DNA of 64,000 bases, taken from contig JALUTQ010000003.1 of assembly GCA_032718865.1 (NCBI GenBank), positions 1,518,001 to 1,582,000 of the forward strand. The letters are read 5' to 3'. Below, piece by piece: positions 12,922-24,354 of this stretch (positions are counted from its first letter, which is position 1; each line of letters opens with the position of its first letter). This DNA is from Tilletia caries (lineage: Eukaryota > Basidiomycota > Exobasidiomycetes > Tilletiales > Tilletiaceae). The translations under genes were made by a program, and so were the position numbers. A model generated the notes under the pieces. It had not been told where the DNA came from. It did no database searches and saw only the letters and a list, made by a program, of their open reading frames with translations.

Positions 12922-13628
12922 AGATGGGGAAGGGCAAGACTTTCTCCATCCCCGGCAGACACGTATTACACACGCACGCATCGGACGATCCATCATTCAA
13001 ATTTTCTGCCCCTTCTCCTTTTCCTCAACGATACCCTCTTCGACCAGTCGGGAATACACCGACTCTTCTATGCCTGGTCCATCGTCGCCACTTCTCGGGC
13101 CTGTCAAACCTCGCGGTATGGCAACTCACGAGCTGAGGTTCTGCTGGACTTCCACATGCCTTTTTCTCCATCCTTTCTTCTTCTTCTCCCCGTCACACCT
13201 CGTCAAGGATCGTTCTTTGATCATCATCAAATCCCCAGGGAGCATGGGCAGCACGGCCGTCCCATCCCTTCTCTTCCTTTTCCCTTTCTCCTGTACCAAT
13301 TCGTTGTTCCTTGCTCCATCCAACCCACATCTTCAACAATTAATTCGCCCTTCTTGGTTGGCTCATGCTGGGCGCTGGCGGTCGCGAAAATCTGGCTCAC
13401 GTGGTTGCAACTTGATTACGTCATCGCCATGACGCGTGTTGGAGACGCGTCGATCGGGGCGGCGCCTTTGTTGTTGCATCCATTCGATTTCGTTTCTTCT
13501 CGACAACCACTTCCCTTTTTCCCGGCCCTTCGACACTGAAGCTCAACTCGGTCTTGACGCGTTCCATCCCGTCCTCTCATTCCCCGTGGTAGGAAGTTCG
13601 CAGCGAGGCACGCGGAAAAAAAAACACG
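12922..13628 (+). promoter_or_regulatory. Intergenic/promoter of PhoD gene with ACGCGT motifs
   Basis: About 700 bp lie between the BRCT gene stop and the phosphatase start. No coding sequence is seen. Three copies of the palindrome ACGCGT (13432-13437, 13445-13450, 13557-13562) lie within 200 bp of the ATG. This hexamer is the core of the fungal MluI cell-cycle box bound by MBF-type factors. Use of these copies is inference. An A-rich run sits immediately before the ATG. Confidence 0.4.
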
Positions 13629-16482
13629 ATGCCGAGATTCAACCACGACCTGGGCGTGATGCCCGATTACTCGGACTCCAACGGTCGCTCCAAGTCGAAT
13701 GTGGAGAAGAAGCCAATCGTGCTTCCGACCAAGGTAGCGACACCTCGCGGATTCGCAGACGTCCTTCAGGTCGTGAGCAGCATCCTCTTCCGCCTTTTTG
13801 TCTACGTGTTTTTGCGATGGGTGCGTGTCTAGTTTCCCAAAGCGATCGGGTCGCGTCGTTCTGCGAAGGCTTCTGTGTCTACGCGACGCACGTGTGCGAA
13901 CAGTTCAGTGCTGATGACTTTTGATCTTCTGCCTTCTCTCAGATACCAGCTAGAGGCGCTGTTCCGATCATCCCCACCGTCTACGCGATTTATGTTCTCA
14001 GCTGGCTCTTGCACGACGTCCGCTTCCGGGCGCGTTTACGTTCGGTCGCCAAAGCAGCCCAATCGGCAGCTGGAGCGGAAAACCTGCAGCAACTCGCCGC
14101 AAATGTGGATGTCAAGCCCGAGGCGGGTGTACTGGAGGTGGATGCAGGCGCGGATGCCAGTGGAGCGCACAATCTCCTCCTCACGCCCGTCACAAGCTCT
14201 ACGGCGGTCGAGCACATAGCTGAGACGCCCACTCCTACCGACTTGGCGTACCAGTCTGATGCGTGGCCCAGCTTTACCGGTGCTATTTCCAGCTTGATCT
14301 TCGGTATCTCAACGCGCTCCCGCCGATGGAACTTCTGGTCTCTCGTCGCACACACCGTGCTCTTTGCCCTCTTCTTCGACAGCTTCATCTCGCCGTCCCT
14401 CTTCCCTTCGCACTACGAGTACAACCTGCGTTTCGCTCGCGTTGGAGCGCTCGGTCCGACCGATGCCAAGATCCACGTTCGGTACCCACACCCGCTGCCC
14501 ATCATGGACGGTCTGCAGGAGGACATTGTGAATGAGGCTGGCTTGGCCGCGTTGCGGGATAGCTCGATTCGGAATCCGGAACCGCTTCGAATCGTCTGGC
14601 GTGAGGCGTCGGATACGCCCGTCTACTCCAAGGCTCATGCAGGCGGATTGGGTTACGCGATTCCTCATGAGGTCAAGCGCTGGGAGCGGGGGCCTACCCT
14701 GCGTCTCACCGACGCGAGTGATTGGACGGCGACCGGTCACATCCAGAACCTGTGGCCTGCGACTCGATATGAATGGCGCCTCATGTTCAACCACAACTCG
14801 ACCTTCACTTCGTACCCAGAGTCGTCCCGCTTTTTCACTACCTTTCCCGACCCTCGCTTGGCATCCCACTCCCTAGGGTCCCAGAAGGCTGGCATTGAGG
14901 GGCGAAACCCTCTTGACGACCCCAACCACTTTACGTTTGCGACCTCGAGCTGTGTCAAGCCCGATTTCCCATACCACCCTGCTCAATTCATCGGCTGGAA
15001 CTGGCTGCTGCAGCTGGCGGGCATCGGCGTTCAGCCAGGTGGGATCACACAGAGAAACCGCATCCCTGGCTTCGATCTGATGGCCGACCGCCTGTTGAGT
15101 CGCCGTGGCGAAGAGGCGATCCGGTTCTTCCTCCAGCTTGGAGACTTCATCTACGCGGACGTACCGCGCGTCCGCAAACAGACGCGTGCGGCCTTCCGTC
15201 AGCTGTACCGGAACCTGTACGCGTCGAGCTCCTTCCGACGCGTGTACGAGCGTATCCCAATCATTGGTATTTGGGATGACCATGAGTTCAGGAACAACTG
15301 GTCGGGATTGGAAGAGGCGGTTAAAAATCCCGAGGGCTTGAACTCCTCTACCACGGCGTGGGACGAGTACATCGGTGTGGCCAACCCAGATCCATTGGAG
15401 CCTGGAGAAAAGTACTACACCTGTGAGTTTGTGAACACTGTTTCTCTTCAAAGAGCCCGAGGCTGACCTGGCCTTCGCTGTCATTCACAGTCCGATACGG
15501 CGACAGTGCCTTCTTTGTGCTTGACACTCGGAAGTTGCGCTCGCCGGCCTCGGAGGCAGACAATGAGGCCAAGTCGATGCTCGGCGAGTACCAAAAGGAC
15601 GCACTGATGCGCTGGCTGGGTGCGGTCAACCAAACTGCCACGTTTAAGTTTGTCGTCACCTCAGTGCCATTCAACAGTAAGTTTCTCCCAGTCTTCCCTC
15701 TTGACCATGCTCTGCAACTCGCCAATCTGACGACTCTTGTTCCTTTTTCGTAGCACTCTGGGGCGGTCCTCTTGACTGGGACGGTCAGCACGACACGTGG
15801 AGCGCGTACTTCAACGAACGACAACAGATCCTGGACGTGCTCCAGTACGTTCCCAACGTCATTGTGCTGAGTGGCGATCGTCACGAGTTTGCGTCTGTCG
15901 GCCTGCGTCAGACTGTGACCGAGTTCTCCACGTCACCCTTGAGCATGTTCTGTGAGTAGCCCCAGAAGTTGGATGTCAAGAGCGAGACCACAAAGCCAGG
16001 CGACTCACGCTACTATCTATTCGTTACTGCAACAGATCTGCCGGTCAGGACACTGGCTGAGGCGAATGCAAAGGGACCAGAAGGGGAGGAGAAGCTTTAC
16101 AAGTACATCCCAGATGGGAACCACAAGTGGACGGAGTTCGAAGTCGAGTGAGTGCCGGACCTTTCCCTCCGACACCATGCTCTTTTGACGCGCAACACTG
16201 ACCCTCGTCCGTTCCTGTATCAGCACCCGAGATGCGGCCAATCCGTTCGTCCATGCGACCGTAGTCGTCGATGGAAAAGAGGCGTGGAAGGTGACCGTCG
16301 TCGGTATCCCCGTCCGACCGATCCCAGCCCAGATCGGTGATCGGTTGTGTTCCGGCAAGGGCGGCACGAGCCGGATCAGCTGCCTGCTGGCGAGATACTT
16401 TGGCGTGGGACGGCCGGCTACGACGGGCGCGAATGTCGCTGATGATACCTTGTACAAGCCTTTGGGGGACGACGAATCATGA
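13629..16482 (+). CDS. Membrane-anchored PhoD-like metallophosphatase
   Basis: Predicted phosphodiesterase/phosphatase of the PhoD family (binuclear metal centre) anchored in a membrane. Six exons (13629-13820, 13943-15422, 15491-15676, 15754-15951, 16036-16147, 16224-16482) total 2427 nt, 808 residues. The N terminus has hydrophobic segments around residues 41-62 and 65-85. A third, about 195-217 (FWSLVAHTVLFALFFDSF), lies just before the large catalytic part. The catalytic region shows FATSSCVKPDF, then FFLQLGDFIYAD (about 459), IGIWDDHEFRNNW (about 505), LWGGPLDWDGQ and the late NVIVLSGDRHEFASVG. These are the metal-binding Asp, Asn and His positions of PhoD. Fungal relatives with this architecture are annotated as alkaline phosphatase D-like proteins; substrate and compartment cannot be told from sequence. 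All introns are canonical GT-AG. Confidence 0.85.
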
Positions 16483-17584
16483 ACGAGGCAAGGCAGATTC
16501 AAGTTTACAGTTAGGAAATGCAAAATAATATGACAAAGTGAGTGAAGAACGAGGAACGATGAAGGCTGTTTGAACAGGGAGCTTGTCCAGTTACCCTGAC
16601 CAGCCGCAGCTTTGGGAGAGCGAGTCGACGACCAACGATCGAAGCAGGGCCTCGTCTTCGTGTTCGCCCCCCTTCCGCGTGGTCCTATCGATGAAGTCCC
16701 GCTGAGCGAAGATGGAAGATGCTGGAATCCCGCTGTTCCGGCTGCCCGAGAATCTTTGGAACCAGTAAGAAGACAAACAAAGGTGGGAATTCAATGAATG
16801 ATTCGGACATCACGAGCATGCTGAGTCCTGCCAACAAGGAACTGCGGGACAAAGCTAGGTCAAATTGGGTCAGCGATCAGCGATCAGCGATCAGCGCCCC
16901 CCATTTGAGCGGCCCGCGTGCTTGCTTAGCTCGTGCAGCGCATCAGGCATCAGCGCCCAGCGGACAGCAGCGAGCGATCAGCCAAACTTTCAGGAGGTCC
17001 AATAAAGTCTGTGAATGTTGAACTCCGGAGAGGCAGGAGGCGATTATCAGAGCAAGCGTCATGCCGCCTGCCGGTGACCAACGAAAGCCCCGGTCGTGAC
17101 TCGTGACTCGTGATCCAGGCACTTCTATTGCCGTCCCATGGGTGGGCGGTGGGCGCGGGTGGATCATGGATCAAATCTCGAATCTCGAATTCTCGAACCG
17201 CGGATGTTCACGCAAGCGGCGCGCACGTCGCAACTCGCAACTGGCTGAACAAATGGGGAATTGCATGCTGACTGCGCCTCGAGAGTCGAGAGTCGAGCGG
17301 GGTCTCGTCTGCGGGCTGCTTATCTATCTGTCGTCTGCGCCGTCACAGAGACAGACTTCGGCCTGCGGCTTGCGGGCTCCCTGGCTTGTCGTGGTAAGTT
17401 AGTCGTTGCGTGGGCCGTGGCCGGTGGCGGAACTACTCTCAGTACTCTGGCCGCGTGCGCACGCGCGCACGCCGCGTGCGCAAATCTGTGTGAGCACTTC
17501 CTTGCTTTCATCGTCGTCAAGTTGGTTGACACCGCGCGGGACCATTCGCCAAGCTTATACATATTTCGAGGATGTGAAGGAATA
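16483..17584. other. Gene-free stretch, short tandem repeats
   Basis: No gene is supported. Tandem AGCGATC units occur near 16872-16898, and imperfect GTGACTC/GAATCTC/GAGAGTC duplications near 17095-17300. The right edge abuts the MITE. Confidence 0.45.
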
Positions 17585-18352
17585 CAGTCCCCTATCACCC
17601 AGTGGAACACCTCCAGAACACACCACAAAACGATGCTACAGACCTGAATTTTTTACAGGCTGTGCAGTGTGTACTAGAGAGTAACCTCTCCAAGTTTGAA
17701 GTCGCTGCGAGGTGTCTACGGGGAGTTATGGTGTTCCGAAGGTGAAAAAGGGCCAGAATTCTATTAGTAGAAACTTGTACAGGCACTTTGAACACCACCC
17801 ACAGAGAACTGACATGATAAACTAGAGTTGCGACTTCGACGGGAGTAGTAGCAATATACACATGGAGCATGCTCCAAGTTAGAGATCTGGAAAAAGTTGG
17901 ATGGTTAGGGTGCTATGGCTGTTGCAGTCTTAGGCAGCAAGGGCAGCCGCCAGTTCCACTGTCGGCATTTGCTTTCCGCGCTTAACGGGTATTTCACACG
18001 ATGCTGAAAATTCCACCAGTATTTTCCTCCATAGCCTGACTCGCTGGCTCGCCAGGTCGTTCTGAAAACCAGCGGACACAATACGGTCTGGCATTTTGAA
18101 AATCGAAAGTGTTCCACTGGGTGATACGCCGTTTGTCTCATTTGTACAACTTTTTTGACACCACTCAAGGCCACCCTCCTGCTCGACCAGGAGACCAATT
18201 GACAAACGGAAAGCGGGAGCGGGTGCATCTATGGGAGGTGCATGATTCTTTCTAAGTGTTTGAATGTGGTTGTGTTGTGTTATCGTGACGGTTATCAGAG
18301 GGTCAGTGGTGCAAAACTGGTGCAAAGTGTTCCACTCGGTGATAGGGGACTG
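17585..18352. mobile_element. Non-autonomous Tc1/mariner-type element (MITE), 768 bp
   Basis: The ends are inverted repeats beginning CAGTCCCCTATCACC. The left 26 bp (17585-17610) match the reverse complement of the right 26 bp (18327-18352) at 25 positions. Both ends are flanked by TA (17583-17584 and 18353-18354), the target-site duplication of the Tc1/mariner/pogo superfamily, whose termini commonly start CAGT. A third, subterminal copy of part of the repeat (about 18106-18126) lies in the same orientation as the right end; repeated binding motifs inside the ends are known in this superfamily. I find no transposase, and the internal open frames (up to about 160 codons) lack a DDE/D signature. 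A full-length relative elsewhere in the genome would be needed to mobilise it. Confidence 0.72.
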
Positions 18353-20267
18353 TAGATTGTGGTGACCATCACCTCCACCACAGCAGCACTTCATCAGCTC
18401 CCCGAAGTTTTGCATGTGTGAGACAGAACCGTGTCCCAGCGCAGCCAGCTAGAAGACCGTGGCGCGACGTGGCGCGGCATGCCACGGCACGGCGCGTTCG
18501 CGTACACCCGCAGGGCAGGGGACGGTCTGCGCGGGAAAGGATGTAAGTTTTTAGTTTGGCGACTTGCAGTTTGTACACCTTGCCGCTCGGCGTATGAATT
18601 CACTCTTGGGGCAATGTCACCACGGTCCACGACGCGGACCGCCTGATTGCGATCTTCAATCATTATTTGCACATCCCTTTTGTCTTCTGGTCTTCTGGCC
18701 TCCGGGCCCTCCGTAGACCACCCGCACGATGAGGCAACATCCGAGGCAGGACAGGTTTGCGAGCCGAGGGCGGACCGCACATTTATGTCGCCTTGACGAA
18801 TAAGTTTGAATCGGAACTCAGAACAAGTTAGAGACGGAGGCAAGCGGCTCCTGCGCTCCCGCGCTTATGTGGGAAACAGGAACGGGGGTTTTATCGCCCG
18901 GTTTGCTTTTAGTTAACGCTTCTGCGGGCTGCGGGCGATCAGCGGAAGGAGTTGATGCGTTGATGCGTTGACGACGTGGCCAACCCAGCTGTATGTTCCC
19001 AAATAAGTGTTGCCAGCAGCTAGATATCGCCAAGTTCCTTCACATCTCACAGTTCACACGCCCACAGCCTCAGCCAGAGACCCAGGCGGGGGCGGGGCCA
19101 ACTGGCGATTGGACGGCACGGCAGAGACAGGGGAGGAGTTGCGAAAAAATGAGTGAATCATGCGGAACAAGGAGCCGAATCCAGCCGTCAGCCAAGGCGG
19201 TAAATATAGCAGCAGCGACCAGTGTGACCGGCGACCGGGCGACCAGCCGCTTCTATCATCGCGCCCACCACACCTTATTAATGTGATGAGGTGCAGGCCG
19301 CACAGCCCGCAGCAGCGGCCAGGCGCCCAGAGCGCAGGCGGCGCCAGAGTGGACAGCGAAGTCAGAAGACGGAAGGAAAAGTGAACCGCGTTTCCGTAAG
19401 ATAGAGCAACCGCAAACGCATTTCTCTTTGTTGCTCTCAGTGGTTGCCACTTGGCCGCTGCCCTATTTCCGCATGATACATTACCCCACGGCAGGCAGGG
19501 TGCCCTGGTGGCCTGTGCCATGTGCCAGGGCCAGAGCCAAGGGCAGAGGCATCCCATGAGAGAAAGGGGAGTCGGAAATCGGCCGAACCTTGGTCACGGG
19601 CGGGCCGCTGAACAGTGGGCTCTGGGCACTCTCTGTCCCGGACCTTGCACTACTCTACTCATACACCCCTCCCAGGGGCCGATCGTCCTTCGAAGAAAAT
19701 ATCAAGCCAAATAAGGAGATACCGGGGCAAAACAAACGCGGCCATGCAAGCGAACGGTGAGTGCACCTCAGTGCCCTGGATGCAACTTGCGGCTGGCGAG
19801 TGAGTGAGTGCATGAAGTGCAACCAAAATAATAATTTGGGGATCGCGAGACAAGGCCAGCTCGTCGCCGCACGTCGGGTCGTGTAAGCTGTGGCTCACAC
19901 ATCTCGCCTTTTTATCAGGTCATTCATTCCCTTCTTCTCTTTGCCCTCTCTGATTTTCCCCTCCCTCTCTCCCCCTCTTCTTCTCCCATCAGTTTGGACC
20001 GGTTGACGAGAGCTCTCCTCTTCCCACAGGTTCAGCCTACAGGGTCCCTCGCGAAGCACGCACGACGAAAGCAAGCACGCTTCCGACGCCGCGGAGCCTG
20101 GAGTAGCCACCGCTCTCTTCTTCCGAGACCGCTTGCTGTCGGCCAAGCAAGCATCGAGGCTAGTGCTAAGCGGCAATCCCTCAAGAGGGCAGTTCTCGCT
20201 CAGCTCAGCCATCGCTGGCTCACCCATTTCCAGGCTTTCCTCCAAAGGTGTTCTTCATACTTGCGGC
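18353..20267. other. Gene-free stretch and 5' leader of cyclin gene
   Basis: No gene seen in 18355-19900. A CT-rich tract (about 19920-20000) precedes the cyclin gene and probably marks its promoter/leader. The frame from about 20133 to the ATG at 20268 is open but contains no earlier ATG, so it is treated as leader. Confidence 0.4.
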
Positions 20268-23200
20268 ATGACAGCGGTCCTGCCACCGCCTATTCACAGT
20301 GTCTCAGCTGCAGCACCGGCTGCCGGAATGGCATATCATACCATGATGGGGTTGCCGCAGGACTACAACTTCGCCTTCGTCGCCAAAGTGCCACGACCCA
20401 GCATGACCGCTCCCGGTGCGCCGCAAGCAAGGCTAGGCTCCTTCACACAGGGATCCTCTGATGCGTCTTTAGCTGCGAATCCATATGCGTACAGCGGGAG
20501 GCCGCTTCAGCAAGCGCCCACACGGTCGCCGCGGAGAGGGTCGTTTCTTGACGGTGCCAGCTTTGCTCCTTTGGCACTGCAAGGTGGTGCCGAGCTCAGT
20601 AGCGCGCAAGGACGGACGAGCATGCAACACCCTGTACAGCCCGTGCAACCACAGCAGCAACCACAGGCGAGCGCATACTTTGGTTCGTCACAAATGCCCG
20701 AGCGTGATGCCAGCCATGTGCGGCATGCACCACCACCATCAACACAGTCATCGAGACAACAATCACAGCAACAGCAAATGTGGCATGCACACGCGCATGC
20801 CACGCAGGACGGGATCATCCCGCAGACTCCTCCTGAGCAGTCACACCAAGAAGCAACGCATACAACGCCCGCTAGCTCGACCAGATCCCACAGCCGTCCT
20901 TCCACAGACCGAATTGCCAACTTTTTCGCAAGCATGACTTGTTACATCTGGTTTGCGACTGGTCTGCCCGACACGTCGCCTCTCAACACGCCGCTCCACA
21001 GTCCCAGCACGACACATGCGCCTCTGTTCACAACACCGCTCGCTGCAGGTCGGCGGCGATCTCATCGAGAACTGAATGCGCCAAATCCACCCTCAACAGC
21101 TACTTCTGTGCACACTGGCGTTGCTGGCCCATTGTCCCTCTTGCCAACAGACGACTTTGCCGATCGGCTCTCGTTGGCGATGGAGCGGGTTTCAATGGCG
21201 ACCGGTGGTTCGATCGACGGCGCTCCTCAGGGCCTGTATGTGCGGCCATTAGGCTCGCTACGCATGCAACCCAGCGCGCGCTTCGTTGCTTTCATCAAGA
21301 ACTTGCTAACGACGACGCAGGTCTCGAGCTCGGTCATACTGCTTGCGCTGTGAGTTCATGGGATCTAGAGTCTTGCTTTTAGTCTCCAGCTTGCCTCATC
21401 TGACTCTCTCCCCTTGGTTCGATTTCTATCCCACGCAGTTTATACATCTACCGGCTCAAGTCAAGGCACCCTCAGCTCAACGGACAGGAAGGTTCAGAGT
21501 ACCGCTTGTCGGTCACCAGTCTGATGCTGGCTAACAAGGTGAGATATTGGTCCCTTTTTTCGCTATATCTGAGCTCAAGCCTGACTGTATGCGTCTTTCC
21601 TGCTTTGGAATCTCGATTCTCACAGTGGCTCGACGACCATACCTACCTGAACAAGACCTGGAGCGAGCTCTCTGGTATTGAACTGCGCGATGTCACCAAG
21701 ATGGAGCGTGAATTCTGGAGCGGTCTTGGGATGGACATTGCAGCCTCAGCTGGCGACTTCCAGTACTGGCTCAAGCAAGTGGAGAACATGACGCTCCGAA
21801 GGGAGGCCAAAATTCAACAGAGAGTTTGGGACATTCGCGCTCGCCGGCTACAACAGCGACGTGCGCGAGACTTGTCTCGGGCAGGCTCTTCTTCGCCTTC
21901 TCGGAGGTTGCCCGGCCGCGTCATTGCATATGGTGTGCGGGGAGCCCAAGGAGACGAATTTGATCGCCAGTATGTGCCTCAGAATTCGCCAGTCCACCAC
22001 TTACAGTCGGGCGTTGCAGGAATGCAATCGACCGGGTACCACCACCGCCAGACCCACGCCTCCCGTGCATCTCCTGCAGTCGGCGAGACTCAGGACGGGT
22101 TCAGTGAGATGATTGGTACGAGACGGCTACCACCGCCTCTTCCAAGTCCCTCCGATGCGGCTTTCCGCGATCGTTCGGTGCCCCGGCATCTGTTTGACTC
22201 CAGGCCATCCAGTGCATCGTCCGGAGGCTCCTTTGTTGCCATGCACCAGTCCTTCAAAGGTCTCACAACACACTCTCCAGCCAGCCTCGGAACCCATCAG
22301 CGAGAGCAGGACGTTTCGCCGCATCGGTCCAACAAGCGCTTTGCAGCTGACCCGGACTGGGCGGACAACCCTTTCACCCTCCCTCCTTCGTCGCAACGTA
22401 CACATGCTCAACAAGCCTCGATGCACCTTCCTCTTCCATCAGGCTACTACTCGCCATCGAATGATGCGCCGGCGATGCCACGGTACCGCGGGCCGCGCAG
22501 CATTCCTGCCCACGAGGTGCACCAGAATCTGCATCCGTCCTCTGGCTACTACGATGCCGGCTTCGACGGTCGATACACCGGCGGACGGAGTGATGACTAT
22601 GAGAAGTATGCTCAGGCTTTGGTTGCGCCCTTCACCGGCTACGAGGCAGCTTTGACGAGTAGTCGGGAGCGAGAGCCAGCTTCGCTTGCGTACTACGAGG
22701 TGCGCAGCGGGCCATACCGCTCGATGCAGAATACGGGCGAGCCTGCCCCGTTCATGACTCATCATGGTCAGGATGGGTGGGAGACCTTGCGTCAGGCTGC
22801 ACAGCACTTTCCCGAATCCGGACCCGTCGATGTGTACAGTCATGGCAGCTACAGCGCTCCTTACGACGGGACCTCACAGGGTGTCTACCCGAGCTCAGCT
22901 TTGCACGTACCTTCCCACACCGGCGTCGGCGGCGTTCACCCGACCATATCGCATCAAAGTGAATTGTGCGGATCGGACACACAGTCCAACGCCGACTTCC
23001 AGGCGGCTGTGCAGGATGCCTACGCTCAAGTGCCACCTTCCTATGCGACATACGCGCAGCATTCGCAACACCACCACACCCAAGAGCCGATGCAGAGTCA
23101 CCGTTCGTATCAGGCTCCTGGCCATGACCTTGACTACTACGGTGCCAGCGGCAGGGGTCGGACTGAGTCGTACCCATACCAGCACCAGGTTTACCAGTAG
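20268..23200 (+). CDS. Pho85-type (CLG1/PCL-like) cyclin
   Basis: Predicted regulatory partner of a Pho85-class cyclin-dependent kinase. Three exons (20268-21349, 21439-21538, 21626-23200) give 2757 nt, 918 residues; 20268 is the first ATG in the frame. The N-terminal third is Pro/Gln/Ser-rich and contains a cyclin-like helix (FFASMTCYIWFATG, about 215-228). The cyclin box runs from about residue 335 to 460: FVAFIKNLLTTTQVSSSVIL, then YIYRLK, SVTSLMLANKWLDD, TWSELSGI and MEREFWSGLGMDI. This is the PCL/CLG1 pattern. Both introns fall inside the box. The C-terminal half is His/Gln/Tyr/Pro-rich and probably disordered. Most Pho80-type cyclins are far shorter; the long flanks resemble CLG1-like proteins of filamentous fungi and basidiomycetes. 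The kinase partner and pathway (phosphate, glycogen, polarity or autophagy) cannot be read from this locus. Confidence 0.82.
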
Positions 23201-24354
23201 GAACAAGCCTGGCCGCTCACTCAGCACAATTTCAACACACTCATAGACCGTCGCTAAGTGACACAATGGCACCCCTCTCTTCATTTTTTCCACCTTTCTT
23301 CGACTTTGACTTCTCCGCTTTTCGGCGACCGCGAATCCGGTTCCCTGAGCTCCCTTTCCTGCCCCTTTCTTCCCCTTTTGGGTTCGCGGCGCCGCAGACG
23401 ATGTACACTTTCGACAATCTGTCCGGCCTCTTCCGACCTTGTTCTTCCCCTTCGTTCCTCCAAGCACTCTCCTCCAAGCACTCTCCTCCAACGACAACGT
23501 CCTGCCGCCAATCGCAACAGCACTGTTCTCGACCATCCTTCATTCCCTCACTTACCTCAAAACTATATCGTAACCATTAATTTTCAAAAGAGCAACACCT
23601 CCATCGCCATCGCCATCACCACTCCTCGGGGAACACCAGAGCTCTTTCCGGATCTCGTGCCCAGGACGGAGGACCGGAGTTTCGGCGGCAGCAGATCGCT
23701 GACAATCGTCAATCTGGTCTCGGACGTGGCTGGACTCCAAGGACACCGAAAGCGGCCGACGGGAGCGGGGTCTGAACGGCCGCCCGGGAGGATCACCAAC
23801 TCAGCTTGGTGCCGATCTTTTCAGGCGGCTGCGTTCCGTCAGACCTTCCCTCGGCCTGGGCTTTGACACTCTCCCTTATTTTCCTTTGGCCCTCTTTCGC
23901 CACACCCGGCATACCCAAAAGCCCCCAAGAGAGGCCTAACCCAAAGCTCTTCCAAACTCAAGATCCCGTCGGCACCTCAAGACGAACCCCTCAATTGTAC
24001 TCTACTCAATCACAATCAAACCTCTAAAGCTCTTCATCAACTGCGCAAAGCACTGATTGCCGAAGGCTCTCAAGCTGTGAACCACTGTGAAGGAAGCGGG
24101 CGATGACCAGCTGGTCAGAAAGATGCGAGGAACAGACGTATGGCATATGTGAGATGGGTAACAACATTATTACGGAGCGAATGGCCCCTGCAGAGGGAGC
24201 AAAGAGAGATTGAGGCAAAGTACAGTAAGGTGCATACAAAAGCTTTGAGATCGAGACTTGGGCGGGGCGCGTACGGCGTGCTTGATGAGGGCGAAAGTGA
24301 AATACAGCGGGGGAGGGTTTGCTGGCGGCCAGCGAGTGAAGTCAGAGAAAGAAG
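23201..24354. other. Convergent 3' flanks
   Basis: Lies between the stop codons of the cyclin gene (plus) and WD40 gene (minus). Open frames here lack motifs. It presumably carries both 3' untranslated regions and terminators. Confidence 0.45.

Noticed and set aside
17930..18415. 161-codon minus-strand frame overlapping the MITE
   Set aside because: It crosses the element boundary, reads through the terminal repeats, and has no transposase signature.
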